Of a DNA stretch of 64,000 bases, positions 27,255 through 35,142 are shown piece by piece (position 1 is the stretch's first letter; every line of letters starts with the position of its first letter). A program made the translations under genes and the position numbers. Source of the stretch: Amycolatopsis nivea (lineage in GTDB: Bacteria; Actinomycetota; Actinomycetes; Mycobacteriales; Pseudonocardiaceae); the NCBI RefSeq assembly GCF_004522235.1, contig NZ_SDLT01000022.1, positions 1 through 64,000 of the forward strand, written 5' to 3'. The notes beneath the pieces were generated by a model. It saw only the letters and a list, made by a program, of their open reading frames with translations. It was not told where the DNA came from and searched no databases.

Positions 27255-30200
27255 TCATCGGAAGTCCCGCGATCTCGTGGGAATCCGCAGCCTCAGCTGC
27301 TCCAGTTTCTGCGCGCGCACGCTCGCGACGCCGTCCGCTTTTTCCAGCACTCCGTGCACCAGCAGCGCCGAACTGCCCCGCGCGATCCGGTGGAACCGTT
27401 GCCACAGCCCGAGTGTGCAGATCACGTTCACCATGCCGGTCTCGTCCTCGAGGTTCAGGAACGTGACTCCACCGGCGGTCGCCGGCCGCTGGCGGTGCGT
27501 GACCGCTCCCCCGACGAGCACTCGTTCCCCGTCGGACCGGTCCAGCAGCTTGTCGGCGGTGATGACTCCGAGCGCGTCGAGGCGGTCTCGGATGAACTCC
27601 GTCGGATAGCTGTCCGGCGAGATCCCGGTGGCCCAGACATCGGCGGCGGCGACGTCGAGCCCGTCCATTCCGGGCAGCATCGGCGCGTCCACGCCGACGC
27701 CGGTGCCGGGCAGTTTTTCCGGCCGGTCCTGCGCGACCGCGCCCGCGGACCACAACGCCTGCCGCCGGTCCGGACCGAACGCGCTGAATGCACCCGCGGT
27801 GGCCAATGCTTCCAGCTGCGGCGTGGTGAGTCGGACACGCCTGCCGAGGTCGGACATGCTCTCGTACCGGCCGTTCGCCTGCCGTTCCGCCACGATCTCC
27901 TTGACCAGCGTTTCGCCGATCATCCGAACGGTGCTGAGCCCGCCGCGTACGGCGTGGAGTTTCCCCTTGTCCGGCAACGCTTCCAGGGTCGCGTGCGGGA
28001 GGCTCAGGTTGATGTCCGGGCCGAGTGTGGTGACGCCGTGCCGGCGCGCGTCCGCCACCAGCGACTGCGGCGAGTAGAACCCCATCGGCTGCGCCCGCAG
28101 CAGACCCGCGCAGAACGCGTCCGGGTGGTAGTGCTTGAAGTACGCGCTCGCGAACACCAGATGCGCGAAGCTCAGCGCATGGCTTTCCGGGAAGCCGAAG
28201 TTGGCGAACGCCTTGAGCTTCTGGAAGATTTTCTCCGCCAGCTCAGCGTCCACCTCGTTGGCGATGGCCCCGTCAAGGAACCGTTTGTGCAGCCGTTCCA
28301 TCTTCCGCTGCGACCGTTTCGACCCCATCGCGTGCCGAAGCTGGTCGGCCTCGGCCGGGGTGAATTTCGCGACGTCCAGGGCGATCTGCATCATCTGCTC
28401 CTGGAACAGCGGCACTCCCAGCGTTTTCTCCAGCGCGTTCTCCAGCAGCGGATGGTCGTAATCCCACTTCTCGCGCCCCTGCTTGCGGCGGATGTACGGG
28501 TGCACCGAACCGCCTTGGATCGGGCCCGGCCGGATCAACGCGACTTCCACGGCCAGGTCGTAGAATTTCTCCGGTCGCAACCGCGGCAACGTGGCCAGCT
28601 GAGCCCGGCTTTCCACCTGGAACACGCCGATCGCGTCGGCGCGGCAGAGCATTTCGTAGATGTTCTCGTCAGTGAGGTCCAGTTCGGCGAGATCGATCGT
28701 CTCGCCCTTGTACTCCTTGACCAGGTCGAGCATGTAGTGCAACGCGGAGAGCATGCCGAGCCCGAGCAAATCGAACTTCACCAGCCCGACCGCGGCGCAA
28801 TCCTCCTTCTCCCACTGCAGAACGCTGCGGTTTTCCATCCGCGCCCATTCGACCGGGCACACCTGGCTCACCGGTTCCCGGCACATCACCATGCCGCCGG
28901 AGTGGATGCCGAGGTGCCGCGGGAAGTCTTCGAGGGCGAAGGCGAGCTGCACGACGTCGTTCGGGATGTCGTGGTCGTGGTCTTTTTCCGTGCTGCGCAA
29001 GGCTCCCCAGCGGTCGATTTGCTTGCTCCACGCGTCCTGCTGGCCCGGCGAGTAGCCGAGCGCCCTGGCGGCGTCGCGGATCGCGGAGCGGGCGCGGTAG
29101 GTGATCACGTTCGCGACCTGTGCGGCGTTGAGCCTGCCGTGTTTGCCGTAGACGTACTGGATCACCTCCTCGCGCCGGTCGGACTCGATGTCGATGTCGA
29201 TGTCCGGATAGCCGTCTCGGTCGGGCGCGAGGAACCGTTCGAAGAGCAGGTGGTACTCGATGGGGTCGACCTTGGTGATCTCAAGCGCGTAGCAGACCGC
29301 CGAGTTGGCCGCGGAACCTCTTCCCTGGCACAGAATGTCGTGGTCCCGGCAGAATCGCGCGATGTCCCAGACGATCAGGAAGTACCCGGGGAACTCGAGT
29401 TTCTCGATCACCTCCATCTCGTGCTCGATCTGCTGCCAGGCCTTGTCCGCGTGGTCCTTGCCCGAGTAGCGCTTCTCGAAGCCCTCCTTGACGATGTTTC
29501 GCAGGTGCGTGGTCTCGGTCTCGCCAGGCGGTACGTCGAACGGCGGCAGCTCCGGCGCGAGCAGCTCCAACGGGAAGGCGCATTCCATGCCCAGCAAGGC
29601 CGACCGCTGCACCGCACCCGGGTATCGCTGGAAAACCTCCGCCATTTCGTTGCCAGAGCGCAAGAACGCGGTGGCGTCGCCGGGCAGCCAGCCTTCGAGA
29701 TCGTCGATGCTGCGCCGGGCGCGGATGGCGGCGACGGCGTCCGCGAGCCGGCCTCGTTCCGGGCGAGCATAATGCGCGGCGGTGGTCGCGACAGTGGGCA
29801 GCTTGAGTTCGCCGGCCATCTCGGTCAGCAGGTCGTTGTGCGTGCTGTCGAGCGGCTGGCCGTGGTCGATCAATTCGACATAGACCTGGGTTTGGCCGAA
29901 GAGGTCGACCAGCCGGCGCAGTTCGGCGAACGCGGCGTCCGCGCCTTCGCGCACCAACGCCGAACGCACGGATCCCTTGCGGCAGCCGGTCAGCACCGCA
30001 CATTTCCCCGCGACCTCCTCTGCCACGGCGGCCAAGTCGTAGATCGGGCGGCCTTTTTCGGCCCGCTCCACGTCTTCGCCTTCGTGGCCGCGCAACTGTC
30101 CGGCGGTAATCGCGCGGCACAGGCTGCGGTAGCCGTCGCTGCCGCGAGCCAGCAGCAGGAGGTGCTCGCCCTCGGGGTCGGCGACACCGTTTTGCGGCGC

Positions 30201-30587
30201 GGACAGCCCGAAGCTCAGCTCAGTGCCGAACACCGTTGCGACGCCTAGCTCTTTGGCCGCTTCGGCGAACCGGACCACGCCGTACATGCCGTCGTGATCG
30301 GTGAGCGCGATCGCGTCGAGCCGCAGCCGCGCGGCTTCCTCCACCAGTTCCTCGGGATGGCTGGCACCGTCGAGGAAACTGAAGTTGGAGTGGCAGTGCA
30401 GTTCGGCGTACGCCACTCGCGGCCCGGCTTCCAGGTCGCTGCGCGGCGGCGGGATGTCGGCGGGGCGGCGGTACCCCTCGCGTTTGCGTCCCCACGCGGG
30501 ACTGTCGCCGTGGTCGCCGGGCGGCATCCCGCCCGACAGCGCCCGCGCGAGGTCCTTCCACGGGACCGGCGGGTTGTTCCAGCCCAT
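27255..30587 (-). CDS. dnaE2: Error-prone DNA polymerase III alpha subunit DnaE2
   Basis: A 1110-residue C-family polymerase used in SOS translesion synthesis. It has an N-terminal PHP domain (YAELHCHSNFSFLDGAS), polymerase active-site motifs GRGSAANSAVCYALEIT and PDIDIDIESDRREEV (catalytic Asp residues), a tandem HhH region and a C-terminal OB domain (DETGMVNVICTLGLW). The start MGWNNPPVPW at ATG 30587 is the family-typical one; the frame is open upstream but unlike DnaE2. It is the last gene of the imuA'-imuB-dnaE2 operon, after a 39-codon frame whose stop is two bases away. Confidence 0.97.
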   Translation of the reverse strand: MGWNNPPVPWKDLARALSGGMPPGDHGDSPAWGRKREGYRRPADIPPPRSDLEAGPRVAYAELHCHSNFSFLDGASHPEELVEEAARLRLDAIALTDHDGMYGVVRFAEAAKELGVATVFGTELSFGLSAPQNGVADPEGEHLLLLARGSDGYRSLCRAITAGQLRGHEGEDVERAEKGRPIYDLAAVAEEVAGKCAVLTGCRKGSVRSALVREGADAAFAELRRLVDLFGQTQVYVELIDHGQPLDSTHNDLLTEMAGELKLPTVATTAAHYARPERGRLADAVAAIRARRSIDDLEGWLPGDATAFLRSGNEMAEVFQRYPGAVQRSALLGMECAFPLELLAPELPPFDVPPGETETTHLRNIVKEGFEKRYSGKDHADKAWQQIEHEMEVIEKLEFPGYFLIVWDIARFCRDHDILCQGRGSAANSAVCYALEITKVDPIEYHLLFERFLAPDRDGYPDIDIDIESDRREEVIQYVYGKHGRLNAAQVANVITYRARSAIRDAARALGYSPGQQDAWSKQIDRWGALRSTEKDHDHDIPNDVVQLAFALEDFPRHLGIHSGGMVMCREPVSQVCPVEWARMENRSVLQWEKEDCAAVGLVKFDLLGLGMLSALHYMLDLVKEYKGETIDLAELDLTDENIYEMLCRADAIGVFQVESRAQLATLPRLRPEKFYDLAVEVALIRPGPIQGGSVHPYIRRKQGREKWDYDHPLLENALEKTLGVPLFQEQMMQIALDVAKFTPAEADQLRHAMGSKRSQRKMERLHKRFLDGAIANEVDAELAEKIFQKLKAFANFGFPESHALSFAHLVFASAYFKHYHPDAFCAGLLRAQPMGFYSPQSLVADARRHGVTTLGPDINLSLPHATLEALPDKGKLHAVRGGLSTVRMIGETLVKEIVAERQANGRYESMSDLGRRVRLTTPQLEALATAGAFSAFGPDRRQALWSAGAVAQDRPEKLPGTGVGVDAPMLPGMDGLDVAAADVWATGISPDSYPTEFIRDRLDALGVITADKLLDRSDGERVLVGGAVTHRQRPATAGGVTFLNLEDETGMVNVICTLGLWQRFHRIARGSSALLVHGVLEKADGVASVRAQKLEQLRLRIPTRSRDFR

Positions 30588-30589
30588 CG

Positions 30590-30709
30590 TCAGTCCATCC
30601 GGTTCTCGGGTGATCGGCGGGGTTCCGGGATCAGCAGTGCGACCGGCACCGGGTCGAGCGGGCACGGCGGTTCGACCGGGACGCGGGGCACCGGCAGGTC
30701 GTGGTCCAT
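30590..30709 (-). CDS. Possible 39-residue Pro-rich peptide between imuB and dnaE2
   Basis: A short frame (MDHDLPVPRVPVEPP, Pro/Val/Glu-rich) that starts 58 bp after the imuB stop and ends two bases before the dnaE2 ATG, so its translation could be coupled to dnaE2. AAAGGAA stands about 12-14 bases upstream of the ATG, slightly far. It may be a real SOS micropeptide or simply a translated leader that primes dnaE2. No family recognised. Confidence 0.4.
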   Translation of the reverse strand: MDHDLPVPRVPVEPPCPLDPVPVALLIPEPRRSPENRMD

Positions 30710-30767
30710 CACGGGCGAATTCCTTTCGTTGTCTCCACCGGGTTTTCGGGTTTCGCGGCAGCTCGGT

Positions 30768-32408
30768 TCAGTCGTAGCTTCCCTCCACTGTCCACACTGG
30801 ATTTTCCGTTCCGGAGCAGAGGACGAGCACCGCCTCCGGCGCCTCGTTTTCCCCTGCCGCGAGCAGCAGTTGCAGCCGGGCTTGCTGCGGTCCGGTCGAC
30901 CGACGGCCCGACGTGGCAGGCCACGGACCGGCCCATCCGGTGATCGGCCGGGGCGGCCCGCCCGCGACGCACAGTCCGTGCGGCGGCGCGGTCAGCCGTT
31001 TGCGCGAGGTGAGACCGACTGGCCGTCCTTGCGCGTCGATGACCTGGACTGGCAACGGTTGTTCCAGCACCGTCGCCGGGGACGGGGACGGCAACCGGGC
31101 AGGCCACGTGGCGTCCGGCGGTCCGGCAGGTTCCCGCGGATCGCCCCACGGAATGAGCCGGACCCGGCTCGCCGGATCGCGTCCGCCGTCGAGCAGCGGC
31201 GTGACCACGCCCTCCGGACCGAGCAGACCTTGCACCCGCACGAACGCACGGCCGGCCCGTTCGGCAGCCAATTCCTCGTCCTCGCCTGGACCGGCACCGG
31301 GATCGCTCCCCCGCCACAGCCCCAGCTGCAATGACCTCCCTTCGACGGTCTCTTCCGGTTCGAGCCGCAACCGCGCGACCCCGGCCGTGGGCCGTTCGCC
31401 GGGCGCGGCCTTGAGCCAGCCCTCGAACTGCCACCGGACCCGGTCCGCAACCCCTTGCGGCGTAAGTGGTTCCGCACAACGCCAGACGCGACCGAGCTGC
31501 TCACCGTTCTCAGTTGTCGCGTATATACCCAATCGAGTGCATGCGAGCCCGCGATCGGCGAGCGCGGCGTGGAACCGCGCGCCGAGTTTTTTGGCCATGA
31601 ACGCGGCGACGTCCACCCGGGCAAGCACTGGATCGAACGATTCGGCAAGCGACAGTTCCGGCGGCGGACTGCGGCGCAACGGCGGCCGGTCGGACAGCCC
31701 CCGGGCCAGTCGATGCGCGAGCACGCCGGTGCGCCCGAACCGAGCGGCCACGTCCCGCTCGCCGAGTTCGGCGAAGGCGCCGAGCGTGCGCAACCCGAGC
31801 CGGACGAGCAGGCCGACCAGATCCGCGCGCTCGGCATCCGGCTGGTCCAGCTCAGTCACCGGCAACGGGGCGAGAAATTCGGCGCTCCGCCCAGGTTCGA
31901 CCAGCGCCCCCTGCCGTGCGGCCAGCGTCGCCGCGAACAGTCCTTCCGCCACGCCGACCTGGCATTCGACTCCCGCCGCCGCGGCCACCTGGTCCACCAG
32001 TTTCTCCGCGAGCTGCGGTTCGCCGCCGAAATACCCGGCCGCCCCCGCGACAGGAACCGCGAGCAACCCGGGCCGCACCACTTCCAGCCCGACGACCAGT
32101 TCCTCCACCGCCGACGCGACATTCTCGAAAAACCGTGCGTCCCGCGCCTCGTCTACGCCGAACACCGCCAGGTCAGGACACTGGGATTCCGCTTCCCGCC
32201 GCCGCATGCCGCGCCGGATGTTCCGCGCCCGCGCGACCGCGGTGCACGCCACGACCCGGTTAGCGTGAAACACCGCCGCCGGCTGGGTAAGCACACTCCC
32301 CGCCGCGGCGACGGCAGCGACCGCGGGCCAGTCCGGGCACCACAAGACCAGCATCCGCACGGGATGGCGGCGCGGATCCTTCTGTCCTTTGTGGACGCTT
32401 TGGTTCAC
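30768..32408 (-). CDS. imuB: ImuB-like Y-family polymerase homologue
   Basis: A 546-residue Y-family protein, the mutasome hub that links DnaE2 to the beta clamp. N-terminal palm/finger region: MLVLWCPDWPAVAAV, ANRVVACTAVARARNIRRGM, QCPDLAVF. The catalytic acidic pair of active Y-polymerases is not evident (the segment reads PDWPAV where Pol IV has D-M-D), as known for ImuB. Little-finger-like region and a long C-terminal tail follow (EEDEEL-type acidic stretch, Trp-rich C-terminus). GTG 32408 overlaps the imuA' stop (GTGA), deciding the start. Confidence 0.92.
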   Translation of the reverse strand: MNQSVHKGQKDPRRHPVRMLVLWCPDWPAVAAVAAAGSVLTQPAAVFHANRVVACTAVARARNIRRGMRRREAESQCPDLAVFGVDEARDARFFENVASAVEELVVGLEVVRPGLLAVPVAGAAGYFGGEPQLAEKLVDQVAAAAGVECQVGVAEGLFAATLAARQGALVEPGRSAEFLAPLPVTELDQPDAERADLVGLLVRLGLRTLGAFAELGERDVAARFGRTGVLAHRLARGLSDRPPLRRSPPPELSLAESFDPVLARVDVAAFMAKKLGARFHAALADRGLACTRLGIYATTENGEQLGRVWRCAEPLTPQGVADRVRWQFEGWLKAAPGERPTAGVARLRLEPEETVEGRSLQLGLWRGSDPGAGPGEDEELAAERAGRAFVRVQGLLGPEGVVTPLLDGGRDPASRVRLIPWGDPREPAGPPDATWPARLPSPSPATVLEQPLPVQVIDAQGRPVGLTSRKRLTAPPHGLCVAGGPPRPITGWAGPWPATSGRRSTGPQQARLQLLLAAGENEAPEAVLVLCSGTENPVWTVEGSYD

Positions 32409-34285
32409 CCGACCGCCTCTTCCCGCGCCGCGACGCGCTTCTCGCCCCGGGAAACCCGACCGTCCTGGCCAGGAAGAAGCACCGATGCCGACCGAGGCCG
32501 CGCTGCTGCACCGCGTCCGCGGGCATGTACTTCGACCGGACGGGAACGGAGGTGTCCGGCACCGTGCTCGAGCACTCCGGTCCAGGTTCCTGGGGTGCAG
32601 TGCAGCTCGACGTCGGCGGAAGGCCAGGGCCCCAGCGAAAGCAGCACGGCCCCGCGGTGCCGAGCCCGAGCCGCAAGCCTCCGCGCGACGTCCGGCCGGA
32701 CTGACCGGGGTTCGGTGACGACGAGGTCGACGCCATCGAGCAAAGCGGCCATCACCGCCGGGTATTCGGCTCCCGGCTGCGGAACCAACGCGAGCCGCGA
32801 GACGACGACGCCGTGCTCGGCCGCCGCGACAATCCCCAGCGACGGGGCCCCGACCACCGCCGCCCACGCCCCGGCGGCGGTCACCTCCGCGAGCAACGCG
32901 AACAGCAGCGAGGTGGAGTGGTGAACCGCGACGACGCTCCCGCGGCGCAATCCGGCTCCGGGGAGGAGATCGGCCAGTGCTGGAGCCACCGGAAGCATCC
33001 GCCCGGCAGCCTGCCCCCAGTCGGCCCGGGAAGCCCGCTCGGCGGCGACGGTGCTGGCAGTGCTGACGCCAGGGAGGGCGGTCAGTTTGGCCAGCGGGTG
33101 TGCCGGGTCTGCCGGTGAGGGCGGGTCCGTGGGGCGGAGCCGGGTTGGGGGACGGAGTTTCGAGGGTTCGAGAGGAGTTTCCTGGCTGGGCTCAGTTAGC
33201 GGGGTGGGAGGAGTTTCCGGGCGCAGCTGAGACGGCGGGGTGAGCGAGCGAAGACGAGTTGGCGATTCCGATTCAGGTTGAGGCGGCGAATCGCGTTCAG
33301 CAGACGAGTGACCCCGATCGGAAGGCCGTAGTGAATCAGGTCCGCTGGACGCGCGCGAGGCAGTACCGGCGGGGCGAAGCTCGCGGCTGGATTCGGCTGA
33401 TCGGGCCTGCGAACGAAGCTCGGTGGGCGACCTGGCTTCCGCTGCTTTACCGGAGGTGGCCGGTGTCCATGGTTCGAACGCTGTACCCAGCCGGGTGCGG
33501 GATCCGTTCTCCCCCATGGAGAACTTCAGGCTGGGGGAACTCGCGGACATCGCGGCGACTGGTGTCCGTTCCTTCGCCAAGGCTTCGAGCGCCGACCACG
33601 GCACCAGTACTTCCCACGAGCGTGCCGGCCGCGCCTCCGGCACGCTCGTGGGCGCGGAAGGTTCCGCGGCGGAGAAGATCTCCTGAGATGCCCGCTTCAG
33701 CAGAGGTGATTTCCTTGCGGTGCCAAGGAGATCGGTCGTGGCAGGGTCAGCAGGAAGAACTGGAGTGCGCAGGTTTCCGGGCACCGCCGAAGAGTCGCTC
33801 GTCGCGGAAGCGGCCTCGGCCAGAGCCACCGCGGTGCCCTCTCCCGACACCGCCCCAGTCAAAGCCGAAGTACTGCTCGCTCCCAACGCCGCTCCGGCCG
33901 CTTCCGGAACTCCCCTAGCCCCGGAAGCTCCCGACGCCACCCTGACCGCGGACGAAGAACCGTTCGCCGCCGAGGCTCCCCAAGCCATCCCGGCGACGGC
34001 CGAAGAACCACCCGCCGCCGAGACTCCCACAGCCATCCCGGCCACGGCCGAAGAACCGCCCGCCGCCGAGACTCCCGCAGCCAACGCAACAGCGCCGCCC
34101 GCCCCCGAAGCCACCCCGGCCAGAGTCGAAGCCTCGCCCGCTTCCCAAAAACCAGCCGAGGCACCGTCCGCGGAAGTCCCCCCAGGCTCACCAGCCGCCC
34201 CCGCGGCCGAGAAAACCTCTGCACCTTCCGCGATCTCCGAAGCAAACCCCGAAGAAGCAGCCCCCGAAGCCGCTCCGGTCGTCAC
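32405..34285 (-). CDS. imuA': ImuA' mutasome protein with a long N-terminal extension
   Basis: A 626-residue protein. Residues ~398-626 are ImuA'-like: PVAPALADLLPGAGLRRGSVVAV, a RecA/SulA-like core, VDLVVTEPRS. The first ~397 residues are Ala/Ser/Pro-rich, predicted disordered, with 16-residue repeats of the AGGSSAVAGMAVGVSA type. The start is unusually well supported: GTG 34285 is preceded by GGAAGGAG seven bases upstream, whereas no good site precedes the conserved part. The stop overlaps imuB. A perfect LexA box lies 177 bp upstream with a leader hairpin between. ImuA' proteins are normally about 200-300 residues. Confidence 0.8.
   Translation of the reverse strand: MTTGAASGAASSGFASEIAEGAEVFSAAGAAGEPGGTSADGASAGFWEAGEASTLAGVASGAGGAVALAAGVSAAGGSSAVAGMAVGVSAAGGSSAVAGMAWGASAANGSSSAVRVASGASGARGVPEAAGAALGASSTSALTGAVSGEGTAVALAEAASATSDSSAVPGNLRTPVLPADPATTDLLGTARKSPLLKRASQEIFSAAEPSAPTSVPEARPARSWEVLVPWSALEALAKERTPVAAMSASSPSLKFSMGENGSRTRLGTAFEPWTPATSGKAAEARSPTELRSQARSAESSRELRPAGTASRASSGPDSLRPSDRGHSSAERDSPPQPESESPTRLRSLTPPSQLRPETPPTPLTEPSQETPLEPSKLRPPTRLRPTDPPSPADPAHPLAKLTALPGVSTASTVAAERASRADWGQAAGRMLPVAPALADLLPGAGLRRGSVVAVHHSTSLLFALLAEVTAAGAWAAVVGAPSLGIVAAAEHGVVVSRLALVPQPGAEYPAVMAALLDGVDLVVTEPRSVRPDVARRLAARARHRGAVLLSLGPWPSADVELHCTPGTWTGVLEHGAGHLRSRPVEVHARGRGAAARPRSASVLLPGQDGRVSRGEKRVAAREEAVG
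33984..34079. repeat. 48-bp tandem repeat in the imuA' extension
   Basis: Two nearly identical 48-bp units (starting 33984 and 34032, first bases GCCATCCCGG) with a third degenerate copy just before. On the coding strand each unit is 16 codons, so copy-number change keeps the ImuA' frame. Confidence 0.85.
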
Positions 34286-34316
34286 CGGTTTCTCCTTCCG
34301 CCGGGATTGGCCGACG

Positions 34317-34358
34317 GTCCGTCCCGGGACAGGTCGTCACACCTGACCCGGGACGGAC
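34317..34358. other. Leader hairpin between LexA box and imuA' start
   Basis: An 18-bp inverted repeat with one mismatch (34317-34334 with 34341-34358; arm begins GTCCGTCCCGGG) and a six-base loop. It ends 32 nt before the imuA' GTG on the minus strand. No T-tract follows, so attenuation or mRNA stabilisation, not simple termination, is the better guess. Confidence 0.6.
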
Positions 34359-34461
34359 GCCGGCACACCGCGGGGAAGGCGGTTCCGCATCCTCATCCGT
34401 GCGGAAACCGCACGGTCACCCAACAAATCGCACCCACAACACACCACTGCGCCGAACAGTA

Positions 34462-34477
34462 TCGAACACCCGTTCGA
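34462..34477. promoter_or_regulatory. LexA (SOS) box of the imuA'-imuB-dnaE2 operon
   Basis: TCGAACACCCGTTCGA, a perfect match to the actinobacterial SOS box (TCGAAC-N4-GTTCGA). It lies upstream of imuA' on the minus strand and also 108 bp upstream of the acetyltransferase gene on the plus strand. The DNA-damage operon is the expected target. Confidence 0.9.
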
Positions 34478-34584
34478 CACCACCTAGTCTCACCCGCCCT
34501 CCCCCGCCTGTCAAGCGCGCACGGAGAAAGAACCCGGAAGATCACCGGACACCAGGAAAACCGCTCTTTACACTGGGAACCCTG

Positions 34585-35097
34585 ATGAAGACAGGACACA
34601 TCGCCCTGCGGGGTTTCGCCGAAGCTGACCTTCCGGTGCTCGACCGGTTCTCCACGGACCCGGACGGCGCCGGGACCTTCCAGTGGACGAGGTTCACCGG
34701 ACCGCAGGCACGGCGCCGGTTCGCCGAGGACGGGTTCCTCAGCCCGGCGTCGAGCGCGGTCGCGGTGACTGTCGACTCGGTCGTCGCCGGGATGGCTACC
34801 TGGGAGGCGGCCGATCGGGGCGGGCCCGCCGGCGGGTGCTTCCGGGTCGGGGTTGCGTTGCTGCCCGACTATCGCGGCCACGGCACCGCCGCGAAGGCGT
34901 ACCAACTGCTCGTCGACCAGCTCTTCCGGCACACCCGTGCGCACCGGCTCGAAGCCTTCGTCGACAGCGAGGACGTCGCCGGGCAGCACACGCTCGAAAA
35001 GACCGGCTTCCATCGCGAAGGCCTGCTGTGCCAGGTCACCTGGCGCGACGGCGGTTACCGCGACGAGGTCGTCTACGCGATCTTGCGCGAGGGATGA
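34585..35097 (+). CDS. GNAT family N-acetyltransferase
   Basis: A 170-residue RimJ-like acetyltransferase: IALRGFAEADLPVLDRF at the N-terminus, acetyl-CoA motif LLPDYRGHGTAAKAYQLLV (about residues 91-110), and EAFVDSEDVAGQHTLEKTGF plus REGLLCQ at the C-terminus. ATG 34585 is chosen because the conserved fold begins there; the longer frame is Pro/Arg/Thr-rich noise. It starts in the intergenic region shared with imuA', so SOS control is conceivable. Substrate unknown. Confidence 0.88.
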   Translation: MKTGHIALRGFAEADLPVLDRFSTDPDGAGTFQWTRFTGPQARRRFAEDGFLSPASSAVAVTVDSVVAGMATWEAADRGGPAGGCFRVGVALLPDYRGHGTAAKAYQLLVDQLFRHTRAHRLEAFVDSEDVAGQHTLEKTGFHREGLLCQVTWRDGGYRDEVVYAILREG

Positions 35098-35131
35098 AAA
35101 AACCGGCCGGGACCCGAAGGGCCCGGCCGGT
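35094..35131. terminator. Terminator shared by purH and the acetyltransferase gene
   Basis: ACCGGCCGGG (35102-35111) pairs with CCCGGCCGGT (35122-35131) with an inner CCC/GGG helix and one bulged A. Seven A residues at about 35095-35101 become a T-tract on the minus strand after purH. Confidence 0.85.
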
Positions 35132-35142
35132 CAGCGAAAAAC

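Noticed and set aside
21823..27753. A 1976-codon open frame on the minus strand covering the TNT gene
   Set aside because: It is antisense to the repeat-rich gene; high GC at third positions removes stops on the opposite strand. Its product is low-complexity and has no recognisable domain.
33465..33485. A GGTTCGAA-like sequence reminiscent of a tRNA T-arm
   Set aside because: It lies within imuA' and no acceptor or anticodon stem can be drawn around it. A similar sequence at 55749 was rejected for the same reason.
33720..34346. A 208-codon Ala/Pro/Glu-rich plus-strand frame opposite imuA'
   Set aside because: It starts at a GTG without a Shine-Dalgarno site, while the minus-strand imuA' start has a near-perfect one and overlaps imuB at its end.
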